NCBI RefSeq assembly: GCF_000143415.4
Contig: NW_003314306.1
Span: 1,086,328 to 1,150,327, forward strand
Length of the DNA: 64,000 bases
Origin: Selaginella moellendorffii
Lineage: Eukaryota > Streptophyta > Lycopodiopsida > Selaginellales > Selaginellaceae
Direction: 5' to 3'
Made by a program: the position numbers and the translations under genes. Below, in pieces: positions 21,560 through 31,597 of this stretch (the stretch's first letter is position 1; each line of letters opens with the position of its first letter). The notes below the pieces were generated by a model. The model was given only the letters and a program-made list of their open reading frames with translations, did no database searches and was not told the DNA's origin.

Positions 21560-22295
21560 TTTTTTCTAAGTTTACCTCTCCATGGCCAATGCAATAGATT
21601 GCTCCATGTGAGAAAATGAAAGGAATATCAAAGCCAATCTCCACAAACCATTCTTGTAGATTTGCTTCACTAGTTTGTGGCCCAGAGAGCAATGGTGGCA
21701 TTACCACTGCCACCTCCAAGGCTAGCACCACTTGGAACTCTTTTGTCCAAGTGAACCTTAAGAAGAAAAACTAAATACTTTGATAAGGAAAGTTTATTGA
21801 GAGCTTACCCAAAAGTATGTGTTGCTCCCAATCTTCTTTCTATACAGATCTAGAGCTTTGATCACCTTGCAAAAGAATCACACAAACATTTTGTAAATCC
21901 TCGGAAACAAATGAATGGATAGGTTTGAGTCGTCGAGTGGGATTCCAAACACATTTGCTGTAAGTGAGTCTTTCTTTTTAGAAGGAGAGACTGAAAACTT
22001 TAAAGTATCTCCCAGGCTAATCACCTGAGTGAAAAGTTTCTTGAGAAACTAGAACAAGAAAAAAAAAACCCAGAAGCTTACATGAAAGACAGATGCTAAA
22101 TCATGGTAGCCATCAGGCCTCTTGCTCGTGATTCCCAAGAAAGCATTGATCTGGTTATTAAGTTCTTTAGCTCTATCCAACAAGAAAACTTTGGGAAAAC
22201 TATACATACCTTGGATGGCGAAAACAATGTAAGATTTCGAGCAAAACCACCCAAGCTTTGGAGCTCCTTGGTGAGCTCTTCATACCTCCCGACAA
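21560..22295 (-). pseudogene. ISPE: ISPE (CMK, MEP-pathway kinase) gene fragment, introns retained
   Basis: Minus-strand exon pieces in family order: ARNLTLFSPSK (to 22210), INAFLGITSKRPDGYHDL and ASVFH (22150-22082), VISLGDTLKFSVSPSKKKDS to GIPLDDSNL (from 22024), VIKALDLYRKKIGSNTYF (21866-21809), then HLDKRVPSGASLGGGSGNAT, LQEWFVEIGFDIPFIFSHGA and YCIGHGE. The GHMP-kinase glycine loop PSGASLGGGSGNA is clear. ISPE phosphorylates 4-diphosphocytidyl-methylerythritol in plastid isoprenoid synthesis. GT-AG introns lie at the expected joins, so this is a genomic copy. A stop follows ALWATN and the C-terminal half is absent, so it is a non-functional fragment. The 193-codon plus-strand frame at 22103-22684 is a shadow. 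Confidence 0.88.
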
Positions 22296-24045
22296 AAACT
22301 CCAAAAACTGTACAACTCAGAGAACTCTATCTCTATCTCAAGACCTTTACCTCAAGTTTTTTGGAGCCCGACGACTCCATAGCTCTCAAGCAGCTCCTTC
22401 TCCTGCATTTAGGCCCTCAAAACAAAGCAAAACTGCCTATCAAATTGCTCGCTGGATCAGCAAAATGGAGTGATGGACTTGCCATAAATTCTCTCTCCAA
22501 TTTTCAGCTCGATTTTTATCTAGGAGCTGCAATGGGCATGATGAGGAAGAAACAAGACAAAGGAGAAGAAAAAAGATACACTCATATGGACCTATCGAGT
22601 GTGTTTTTGAGATGGAAGTTGCACATAAAAAAAACATGGTTAGTTATATATCAACTTCTCTTTTCTTTTCTTTGGTTATGCTGATAAATTAAATATTTTC
22701 TATGCAGCTGAGCTATGATGATAAGACCATACCTATTCCTTTCAATAAGATGCATTCTTAAGTGGGCAAATGAGTCCTGCTGTCTATGGTTCTTTGCAAA
22801 ACTTTCAAAAGATTTTAAGTTCTACAACATCTATGGCAGTTCATGCAAAACTCCATTCCACATCTGGTATGTGTTCTTTGTTCTTGATAGCCAACTTTCA
22901 TTAGCAACTTTTTTTCCATTGTTTCCAGCTACGGGAGTGAAAAAATGCCTCATAGTTGAGCTCAAGGTAATGCAGGGGTTCTTTCTTCATGCTTACTGAA
23001 AGAAACCTTGGACTTCGCAAGCTGATTTCAAGTATGTGGATGGAGATGGCATGGTACCATCCAAGTCTTCCAAGGTAGCCCTCTATTTCTATCACCCGGT
23101 TCTGAACTCTGCTTTCTTCATCAAAGACATCCTGGAGATCAAAGATGAAGAGAAGTAGTTTGTGGTTCACACTGCACTGCACAAGTCTGAGGAAGTGATT
23201 GAGAAACAAGCATGCTTTTGTCTCAGCAACACAGCCATCTCCCACAAGAACAGCACATGAGATGCAAACTCCAAGGACAGCCAAGACTACAACAGTGGTA
23301 GCAAGAGCAAGGACAACACTAAAAACTCAGTAGTGTTCACCATCAACACTGAGGATGCTAGAGCTCAAGCTCACAGTAGAGTCACACCTCAGCATTTCTG
23401 CCACCGGTGTTGCAGAAGGAAGTGATTGAGAAAAGGCCACCATCGCAGTGGAGAAAGCTACAGCGCCAAGCTCATAACACTGTACAATATGTAAAAATAT
23501 GGATTTAAATTCTGTCAAAGTGATGTTCATGTCTTCTTTCCGAAGGTTTAGGCAGCTTCTAGGTTGAGATAATTTGCTCCAATTGGAAATAGGTATCATG
23601 CTTCCATCTTGTGGAAGTAAAAAAAATCTCACCAAAAGTTTTTCCTTTGTTATTCAACAAGAAAAGAAAAACAAAACATCACATAACACAATGATTAGTA
23701 TGGTGCATTGCATCAGTTTTAGCACTATGGGCATCTTCTTCTCAAACTCTTCAACTCAGTGTTTTTTCTTCCTGTTTTCGTTTTTTTCCTGATTTGATTT
23801 TCGAGATACTTTGTGGTGTCTTTTCACTTTCTTATGCTTTGAACTTAACAATTTTATTTTCTTTTCTGGTTTTTCCTTCTGCAAGATAAATACTGGCAAG
23901 GAAACCATGATGCTCAAATCTCAAAGCTATAATACTTGTGACATAAAACTCTTTGGCCAATGTATTTGTCTTTTGGCTCAGATTTAAAGTTTTTTGAAAA
24001 CTTCACCTTGCCAACCCACCAGCTTTTTGCTGGGCAATTCCTAGT
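22296..24045. other. Unassigned spacer between cassettes 1 and 2
   Basis: Minus-strand frames at 22901-23284 and 23327-23635 contain a hydrophobic stretch (AVLGVCISCAVLVGDGC) and a DVFDEESRVQNRVIEI helix. They may be another captured gene fragment, but I do not recognise it. No intact gene is seen. Confidence 0.35.
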
Positions 24046-24099
24046 ATTGTATTAAAAACTTTGATTTACTGAGAAATTTATATTGTAAGTATATATATA
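24046..24099 (+). repeat. 54-bp junction repeat (direct copy 1)
   Basis: ATTGTATTAAAAACTTTGAT through GTAAGTATATATATA. The same 54 bp recurs at 31530-31583 in the same orientation and at 27107-27160 inverted, at every junction between cassettes 2, 3 and 4. Confidence 0.92.
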
Positions 24100-24105
24100 G
24101 AAGCT

Positions 24106-26497
24106 TCATCGTGCATCCTCGTAGTCCACTTGAACAACAAACTGGCGCATCTTCCCAAATACTGCATTTCTTTTCCCATAGACTCCATCTTTATTATTCT
24201 TGTATTGCTGCCATCCAGTTCTTTGAAACGTCTCTCTTGGAACACATGACCACAACCTGTAGCTTGATCTCTTCAACGCAGCATCCACCATTTCTAAGCC
24301 ACTCGCTTTAAAGCCGTGTTTTCCATCCAGATCCAGTCTCTTGAAGACCTGAATGAGAATGTCTTTATCCATAGCAGAATCAATGCTCGGAAAGACTTCA
24401 GAAGTTGGTTTCACATACTTGCCCATCCCCATCTTTCCTCGAAACTCACCAGCAGAACTTGCCTCTAGCATGATATGAGGTCCAATATGATGGGAAGTCT
24501 CAGGACCGGAGCTTCCATCAGCGTAAACTGGCTTGATAACAAAATCACCACCCTTCAACAGCAGCCTATGCACAAGAGGTTCATAAAGCCTCCCCCACAA
24601 AGCCCCCACCCAAGAGCAGCTGAATGTTTCTTTCAGAAATTCCACCACACGTACAGCTCCAGCAAGCAGATACTGATTCCCAAGCTCTGTCATCAAAGCC
24701 TCGCTTGCAAATTGATATGTCTTTTCGCTGTGGTCCTCAGTTGCCACAATGTGCAGAATCCAGTCGCTGACGTTTTTCACGTACCGTCCTGACAAAACCC
24801 TGCCCGCTTTGGATAAACTTGATCCGAACAACACAACCGCAGTCTTGGCCATGGCCTTCCCCTCATCCAGCTTTCTTGCACGCAGTACATACCTAGGAAC
24901 TCCACCCAAATAATCGAAGTTGTCAAGCCCTTCCTTTCTGTCCACCACATTCATGTTCCCGTAACTAGTTCGGTAAGGCTCAAAGTCGTCAAGGAATTTC
25001 CCAATCTCCTCCCTGGACCACACCGACATATAAAGCATGCAACAAAGCCCCCCCTTGCCAAACTCATTGTAGTTTTTCTCCCTAGATGAGGGAACCAAAA
25101 GAACTCGACATCTGCGAGGGAAAGGCGTCTTCTGCTTCTCATTTATCACTAGCCACATCGACGGATCGTCCAGCATTTCGCATATAATTTGGTCACTCAC
25201 GTCATAACGACCTTCAGCACACCGCCTTCGCAAATTCAGGATGTAGACAAACTTCCCATCCTTGTATAGCACCTTTTCATGCCCCATTTGGCCCAGCCTA
25301 ATAATCCAGTGGTAGCCAAAGAACGTTTTCCCTATCCCTGCAGTGCCTAGGACGATGAAAGAAGTGAAGTTGTTGAGCCGCTCCACGATTTTTGATTCTA
25401 GACTCGCATACGCCTTTCGTTTCCATAGCAGGAAAGGTTGGCCATAATCATCGCTATCTAGAATCCAGAATTTAGAATCTGGAGTATCAGTAGCCCTTAC
25501 AAGGGCCGCCACACCAGCTGGTACACCTGAAGCAAGATACGAATGCACGGATCAGACAAGAACTGCTACAAGCAGGCAAATACCGCTCTGTGAGAACTGA
25601 GCAAACTCTAGTGTGAGGCAGGAAAACTTCAAACGACGGCAAAACAGTCATCCCAGAGGGAAGAGCTCTAAGCCGAGGAAGACACAGACAGAACGCAAGG
25701 GGCCACATACCAAGCAGATGGTCATGAATTCAATTACAACCACAAGCCAGACACAAGCACCCAAGAGCAAATCCAACAGCGACACCATCAGAAGCAAGAC
25801 CTTGCGCCCGATTTAATGGCGCACCAGGAATACCAAGAACTGGACAAAAAATGGGACTTTCAACATCACAGATCAAAGAGAAAACAAGGGGGATATGCAA
25901 GGAAACAAAGGGCTTTCACAATTGCTTACCAAATCGGCGGATTCCATGGGGCACTGCAACATTCAGAACATAACAAAGTTAGTATTATCAATAGAAAACA
26001 TGGCCAGAATCGAGGGTCTCAACAGCCATAGCCATACAAGGATGACCAAGGATCCACAAGGGAGTATGCGTCCGCCAGCAGCAAAGCCAAAAGCCACCAT
26101 AGCCACACTTCCGGCAACCCAAAATAAAAGCGAATTGAAGCTACCTCTACACAGCAAAACGCCGCAAATCGAGGGGGAAAGCTAAATACTTACCATTACT
26201 TCTGAGGAGGAGGAGGTTTTCCTCCCGCAGCTGTTCTTCCTCCTTCCGCAGCCGCTCTTTCTCATTCCGCAGCTGCTCTTCCTTCTTCCGCCAATATTTT
26301 GCCAGAGATCGATTGCCACTCTGAAGGGCAGAGAGAAAAGATTCCCCAGCCGCTTGGATCTGCGGCTCAAGAAGCCCGATTTGAGCTTCCACCTTAGCCA
26401 ATTCCTCGTCCATTTGGCTAGCTGAAACCCTATCTTGAAACCATCTTATATGGAGGCAGTGGCGCCCTAGAAACGTCAGGGACCGCATGATCTTCAT
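24106..26497 (-). CDS. CR-type (Crinkler/RHS) P-loop NTPase with nuclease-like domain, copy 2
   Basis: Three exons, all in phase: 26194-26497 (basic header and coiled coil), microexon 25930-25953 (24 nt), 24106-25526; 582 residues. Residues ~1-27 have no acidic residue and may be an organelle-type leader; ~40-100 form a Glu/Lys/Leu coiled coil. The main exon holds PFLLWKRKAYASLESKI, the P-loop GTAGIGKTFFGYHW, a Walker-B position reading WLVINEKQ (Asn, not Asp), LLVPSSREKNYNEFGKGG, LYMSVWSREEIGKFL and YLGGVPRYVL. This series is characteristic of Crinkler/RHS NTPases. The C-terminal part has LLLKGGDFVIK, SEVFPSIDSAMDKDILIQVF and SYRLWSCVPRETF, matching the REase-like domain of that family. The frame stops immediately at the junction repeat, lacking the basic tail of copy 3. 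Function in plants is unknown. Confidence 0.78.
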
Positions 26498-26628
26498 CCG
26501 ACGGCCTGGTGTTTTAGACCACTAATTCAATTATAAACACAGGTTTTGTTTGTTTAAGCGGCTTCTATTTTACAGTTTTGTACGAACTTATCTATTGCTT
26601 GCTCCTTGGTGGAGTGTGCTAGGGCAGA
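26498..26628. promoter_or_regulatory. Head-to-head promoter region, cassette 2
   Basis: 131 bp between the two start codons, homologous to 19940-20063 and 30138-30295, with the same CAATTATAAACA element. Confidence 0.5.
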
Positions 26629-27087
26629 ATGGAGGTGGAGCGAGTGGTGGTGGACGTGCAGCATGCGTTGGAGAGCTTGGTGCGCAGGATCTTGGCCATG
26701 GTAAGCAGCAGCAACACAATGTGGGCATTCACCTTCTTGGATTCGCTCGCATCTGGGGCGTCGACGAGTGTGCTGGGGAGAGCTGGGACGGTGCTGTTCG
26801 CGTCGGCGAGAAACGAGCGTAGCATCAAGGCATTCCGGGATTGCGTGGACAAGCTATTACTGGGAGATGCTCAGGAAGATCACGCTGCTGCTGCTCCTCG
26901 CCATGGCTGGGCATTCCACATCGGCCAAAGTATGACTGATGTTGTGCGGGAGAATTTTGAGGACAGAGAGACGTATTAGAAATGGCTTTTCAAGGAACCT
27001 GACGAACGATTTGAGGCTTTTCTCGAGTACGTGGAGAAAGAGGAAGAAAAGGTGCGTGGTTTTTTCCTTCCCTTTGCAGAGCGGTAA
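26629..27087 (+). pseudogene. CR-partner gene, copy 2, interrupted by one stop
   Basis: Reads in frame from the same ATG context as copy 3 (MEVERVVV) and is collinear with it, apart from a shorter segment at residues 9-20. The only break is TAG at 26977-26979 where copy 3 has TAC (Tyr). After it KWLFKEPDERFEAFLEYVEK continues to the conserved TAA at 27085-27087. It gives either a 116-residue truncated protein or a pseudogene. It is divergent from CR copy 2. Confidence 0.75.
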
Positions 27088-27107
27088 CCGTGACATTCTG
27101 TTTTTTT

Positions 27108-27690
27108 ATATATATACTTACAATATAAATTTCTCAGTAAATCAAAGTTTTTAATACAATATGTTCGTTATTCTAATAATATATACTACTCATTTAAGTT
27201 ATTTTTAAAACTGGTGTTGATTAGCATTTGATAAAATATTCAAATGAATCCAAGTGTAACAACTTAAATTGAAGTATAACTGCTGATGAGGATAATTTAA
27301 ATACCACGCTAATCACCCTCTCCAGCGCAATCATGAGCATAGCACAGCACCTGCCTTCTTCCTTGTGGTGGGCGCTATATGTCTTATATATCTAGCAAGG
27401 AATTTGTAAAGGCTTTGCCATCAGCCTAATGCACTTTTTGTATTAGATTAGTAAAATGGCAAACACAGTATAGCATTATTTTGATAAGCTTTAAAGCACA
27501 TAATCAAAGTGATTGAAGTCTAGTTAATGAGAAGTAAACTAAGAGTTTATGAATGACTTTTTGCTTTGTACATGCTTCCCTGGATTCAGCAGACTATGTT
27601 TTTAGCGCAGTCTTTGCTGCTACAAGTCTTGGCAACTTGCGAGATGTGATCGTGCCGTAAATTTCTTGTTTCGTTCGTCCGAGAAACTAT
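27108..27690 (-). repeat. Left inverted-repeat arm of cassette 3
   Basis: Reverse complement of 30805-31583, lacking about 190 bp that the right arm has (the segment near 31090-31230). It starts with the 54-bp junction repeat and runs into the 3' end of CR copy 3 (27586-27690), so the last ~35 codons of that gene are within the arm. Confidence 0.9.
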
Positions 27691-30137
27691 TTCTGAAGCT
27701 GTAAAGGTACGCTTGCTTCGTTTTCTTTTCATTCTCCGGAGCTTGATCTTTGGACTCTTCTTCCATCCTTTTGCAATTTGTGCATCCTCGTAGTCCACTT
27801 GAACAACAAACTGGCGCCTCTTCCCAAATACTGCATTTCTTTTCCCATAGACTCCATCTTTATTATTCTTGTATTGCTGCCATCCTGTTCCTGGAAACGT
27901 CTCTTTCGGAACACACGACCACAACCTGTAGCTTGATCTCTTCAACGCAGCATCCACCATTTCTAAGTCACTCGCTTTAAAGCCGTGTTTTCCATCCAGT
28001 CTCTTGAAGACCTGAATGAGAATGTCTTTATCCATAGCAGAATCAATGCTCGGAAAGACTTCAGAAGTTGGTTTCACATACTTGCCCATCCCTATCTTTC
28101 CTTGAAACTCACCAGCAGAACTTGCCTCTAGCATGATATGAGGTCCAATATGATGGGAAGTCTCAGGACCGGAGCTTCCATCAGCGTAAACTGGCTTGAT
28201 AACAAAATCACCACCCTTCAACAGCAGCCTATGCACAAGAGGTTCATAAAGCCTCCCCCACAAAGCCCCCACCCAAGAGCAGCTGAATGTTTCTTTCAGA
28301 AATTCCACCACACGCACAGGTCCAGCAAGCAGATACTGATTCCCAAGCTCTGTTATCAAAGCCTCGCTTGCAAACTGATATGTCTTTTCGCCGTGGTCCT
28401 CAGTTGCCACAATGTGCAGAATCCAGTCGCTGACGTCTTCCACGTACCCTCCTGACAAAACCGTGCCCGCTCTGGATACACTTGTTCCGAACAACACAAC
28501 CGCAGTCTTGGCCATGGCCTTCCCCTCATTCAGCTTTGTTGCACGCAGTACATACCTAGGAACTCCACCCAAATAATCGAAGTTGTCAAACCCTTCCTTT
28601 CTGTCCACCACATTCATGTTCCCGTAACTAGTTCGGTAAGGCTCAAAGTCGTCAAGGAATTTCCCAATCTCCTCCCTAGACCACACCGACATATAAAGCA
28701 TGCAACAAAGCCCCCCCTTGCCAAACTCATTGTAGTTTTTCTCCCTAGATGAGGGAACCAAAAGAACTCGACATCTGCGAGGGAAAGGCGTCTTCTGCTT
28801 CTCATTTATCACTAGCCACATCGACGGATCGTCCAGCATTTCGCATATAATTTGGTCACTCACGTCATAACGACCTTCAGCACACCGCCTTCGCAAATTC
28901 AGGATGTAGACAAACTTCCCATCCTTGTATAGCACCTTTTCATGCCCCATTTGGCCCAGCCTAATAATCCAGTGGTAGCCAAAGAACGTTTTCCCTATCC
29001 CTGCAGTGCCTAGGACGATGAAAGAAGTGAAGTTGTTGAGCCGCTCCACGATTTTTGATTCTAGACTCGCATACGCCTTTCGTTTCCAAAGCAGGAAAGG
29101 TTGGCCATAATCTCCCAGTGCATCGCTATCTAGAATCCAGAATTTAGAATCTGGAGTGTCAGTAGCCCTTGCAAGGGCCGCCACACCAGCTGGTACACCT
29201 GAAGCAAGATACGAATGCACGGATCAGACAAGAACTGCTACAAGCAGGCAGATACCGCTCTGTGAGGAGAACTGAGCAAACTCTAGTGTGAGGCAGGAAA
29301 ACTTCAAACGACGGCAAAACAGTCATCCCAGAGGGAAGAGCTCTAAGCCGAAGAAGACACAGACAGTATTAATAGAACGCAAGGGGCCACATACCAAGCA
29401 GATGCCATGAATTCAATTACAACCACAAGCCAGACACAAGCACCCAAGACCAAATCCAACAGCGACACCATCAGAAGCAAGACCTTGTGCCCGATTTCAT
29501 GGCGCACCAGGAATACCAAGAACTGGACAAAAAATGGGACTTTCAACATCACAGATCAAAGAGAAAACAAGGGGGATATGCAAGGAAACAAAGGGCTTTC
29601 ACAATTGCTTACCAGATCCGTGGATTCCATGGGGCACTGCAACATTCAGAACATAACAAAGTTGGTATTAGATCTGGAAGAAAAACTATCAATAGAAAAC
29701 ATGGCCAGAATCAAGGGTCTCAACAGCCATAGCCATACAAGGATGACCAAGGATCCACAAGGGAGTATGCGTCCGCCAGCAGCATAGCCCCACGACACCA
29801 GCAAAACGCCCCAAATCGACACAAAGAATGACTTACCATTACTTCTGAGGAGGAGGAGGTTTTCCTCCCGCAGCCGTTCCCGTTCTTCCTTCTTCCGCAG
29901 CTGCCCTTCCTCCTTCCGCAGCTGCGCTTTCTTTTTTTCCGCCAGACATTGATTGCCACTCTGAAGGGCAGAGAAATCGCGCTTCTTGAGCCGCAGATCC
30001 AAGCGGCTGGGGAATCTTTTCTCAGCCTGCACCTTAGCCAATTCCGCGTCCATTTTGCTAGCTGAAACCCTATCTTGAAACCCTCTTATAGGAAGGCAGT
30101 GGCGCCCTAGAATCGTCAGGGACCGCACGATCTTCAT
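27586..30137 (-). CDS. CR-type (Crinkler/RHS) P-loop NTPase with nuclease-like domain, copy 3, intact
   Basis: Exons 29837-30137, microexon 29613-29636 and 27586-29198 join in phase to 645 residues. Domain order is as in copy 2: basic header, charged coiled coil, P-loop GTAGIGKTFFGYHW, Walker-B position WLVINEKQ, WSREEIGKFL, GGVPRYVL, then the REase-like region with FPSIDSAMDKDILIQVF. Two features set it apart. The header carries a ~50-bp internal inversion that leaves the frame open. The C-terminus continues after VDYEDAQ into a very basic tail (WKKSPKIKLRRMKRKRSKR) that resembles a nuclear localisation signal; the final ~35 codons lie in the inverted-repeat arm. CR proteins elsewhere (oomycete Crinklers, trypanosome RHS) are NTPase-nuclease effectors or retroelement-associated proteins acting in the nucleus. 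Its role here is unknown. It is the only copy whose divergent partner is also intact. Confidence 0.8.
29974..30023 (-). other. 50-bp micro-inversion inside the header exon of CR copy 3
   Basis: Plus-strand GCTTCTTGAGCCGCAGATCC and the bases around it are the reverse complement of the matching part of copies 1 and 2 (at about 19790-19840 and 26332-26382). The flanking exon sequence is in normal orientation. The reading frame remains open and yields a different, basic peptide. Confidence 0.88.
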
Positions 30138-30295
30138 CCGACGGTCTGATGTTTTAGACCACTAACTCAATTATAAACAAAAGAGACAAAAAGCGAAAAC
30201 TCAGCCACACTTTTGTTTGTTTAAGCGGCTTCTATTTTACAGTTTTGTACGAAATTTTCTATTGCTTGCTCCTTGGTGGAGTATGCTAGGGCAGA
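30138..30295. promoter_or_regulatory. Head-to-head promoter region, cassette 3
   Basis: 158 bp between the intact CR gene and the intact partner gene. It shares CAATTATAAACA and ACTTTTGTTTGTTTAAGCGG with the other cassettes and has an extra TTCTATTTTACAGTTTTGTA segment also present in cassette 2. Confidence 0.55.
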
Positions 30296-30769
30296 ATGGA
30301 GGTGGAGCGAGTGGTGGTGGCGGCATTTGATCGGGCAAGTGCGCAGCTATGGCTGTGGTTTGAGAGCTTGGTGCGCAGGATCTTGGCCATGGTAAGCAGC
30401 AGCAACACAATGTGGGCATTCACCTTCTTGGATTCGCTCGCGTCTGGGGCGTCGACGAGTGTGCTGGGGAGAGCTGGGACGGCGCCGTTCGCGTCGGCGA
30501 GAAACGAGGATAGCATCAAGGCATTTCGGGATTGCGTGGACAAGCTATTACTGGGAGATGCTCAGGAAAATCATGCTGCTGCTGCGCCTCTCCAGGGCTG
30601 GGCATTCCACATCGGCCGAAGTATGACTGATGTTGCACGGGAGAATTTTGAGGACAGAGAGACGTATTACAAATGGCTTCTCAAGGAACCTGACGAACGA
30701 TTTGAGGCTTTTCTCGAGTACGTGGAGAAAGAGGAAGAAAAGGTGCGTGTTCCCTTTGCAGAGCGGTAA
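30296..30769 (+). CDS. CR-partner protein, unnamed family, intact copy
   Basis: A single-exon frame of 157 residues. I do not recognise the family. It has a helical N-terminal half (LWLWFESLVRRILAMVS, WAFTFLDSLASGAS), a middle SIKAFRDCVDKLLLGDAQ, then GWAFHIGRSMTDVARENFED, RETYYKWLLKEPDERFEAFL and a charged EYVEKEEEKV end. No signal peptide or clear membrane segment is present. It starts 158 bp from CR copy 3 on the other strand, and the same pair occurs in three cassettes. The variable number of T's near the 3' end changes length by multiples of three in all copies, which suggests past selection on the frame. Possible roles are a cofactor, an inhibitor of the CR protein, or an unrelated passenger; the sequence does not decide. 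Confidence 0.65.
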   Translation: MEVERVVVAAFDRASAQLWLWFESLVRRILAMVSSSNTMWAFTFLDSLASGASTSVLGRAGTAPFASARNEDSIKAFRDCVDKLLLGDAQENHAAAAPLQGWAFHIGRSMTDVARENFEDRETYYKWLLKEPDERFEAFLEYVEKEEEKVRVPFAER

Positions 30770-30804
30770 TCGTGACACATATATAGTATTTCAAATTGGT
30801 GTTT

Positions 30805-31583
30805 ACACAATCTTACAGCTTCAGAAATCGTTTCTCGTAAAAGAACCGACGAACGAAACAAGAAATTTACGGCACGATCACACCTCGCAAGTCGCCAAGA
30901 CTTGCAGCAGCAAAGACTGCGCTAAAACCATAGTCTGCTAGGGAAGCATGTACAAAGCAAACAGTCATTCATAAACTCTTAGTTTACTTCTCATTAACTA
31001 GACTTCTTTTAAATCTTATCAAAATAATGCTATACTTTATTTGCCATTTTATTAATCTAATACAAAAAGTGCATTAGGCCAAAGCCTTCCACCAAACTCT
31101 TTTTTCTAAGGCTGAGAATTATAAATTTACAAATTCCTAAATCAATTGCTTTTCCAATTTACTAAGTGGATACGTGTGAAGCTTCTTTTATCAAGAAAAT
31201 ATTGTTAAGGCACATAATTCCGGAACACTTTAAGATATATAAGACAAATAGAGCCCACCACAAGGAAGAAGACAGGTGCTGTGCTATGCTCATGATTGCG
31301 CTGGAGAGGATGATTAGCGTGGGTAATTTAATTTATCCTCATCAGCAGTTATACTTCGGTCAATTTAAGTTGTTACACTTGGATTCATTTGAATATTTTA
31401 TCAACTGCTAAATCATATAAATCTTTGCTCAAATATCTCAACTGTTATCAATTTATCTATTATTAATATCAAACATCGGTTTTAAAAAAAACTTAAATGA
31501 GTAGTATATATTATTAAAATAACGAACATATTGTATTAAAAACTTTGATTTACTGAGAAATTTATATTGTAAGTATATATATA
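30805..31583 (+). repeat. Right inverted-repeat arm of cassette 3
   Basis: Reverse complement of 27108-27690 over its full length except a ~190-bp insertion. It ends with the 54-bp junction repeat (31530-31583). The inner part (30820-30940) is an inverted copy of the CR 3' coding end. Confidence 0.9.
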
Positions 31584-31597
31584 AAAAAACAGAAGCT

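Noticed and set aside
22103-22684. 193-codon plus-strand open frame
   Set aside because: It lies antisense to the ISPE fragment, has no motif, and the opposite strand gives clear ISPE homology.
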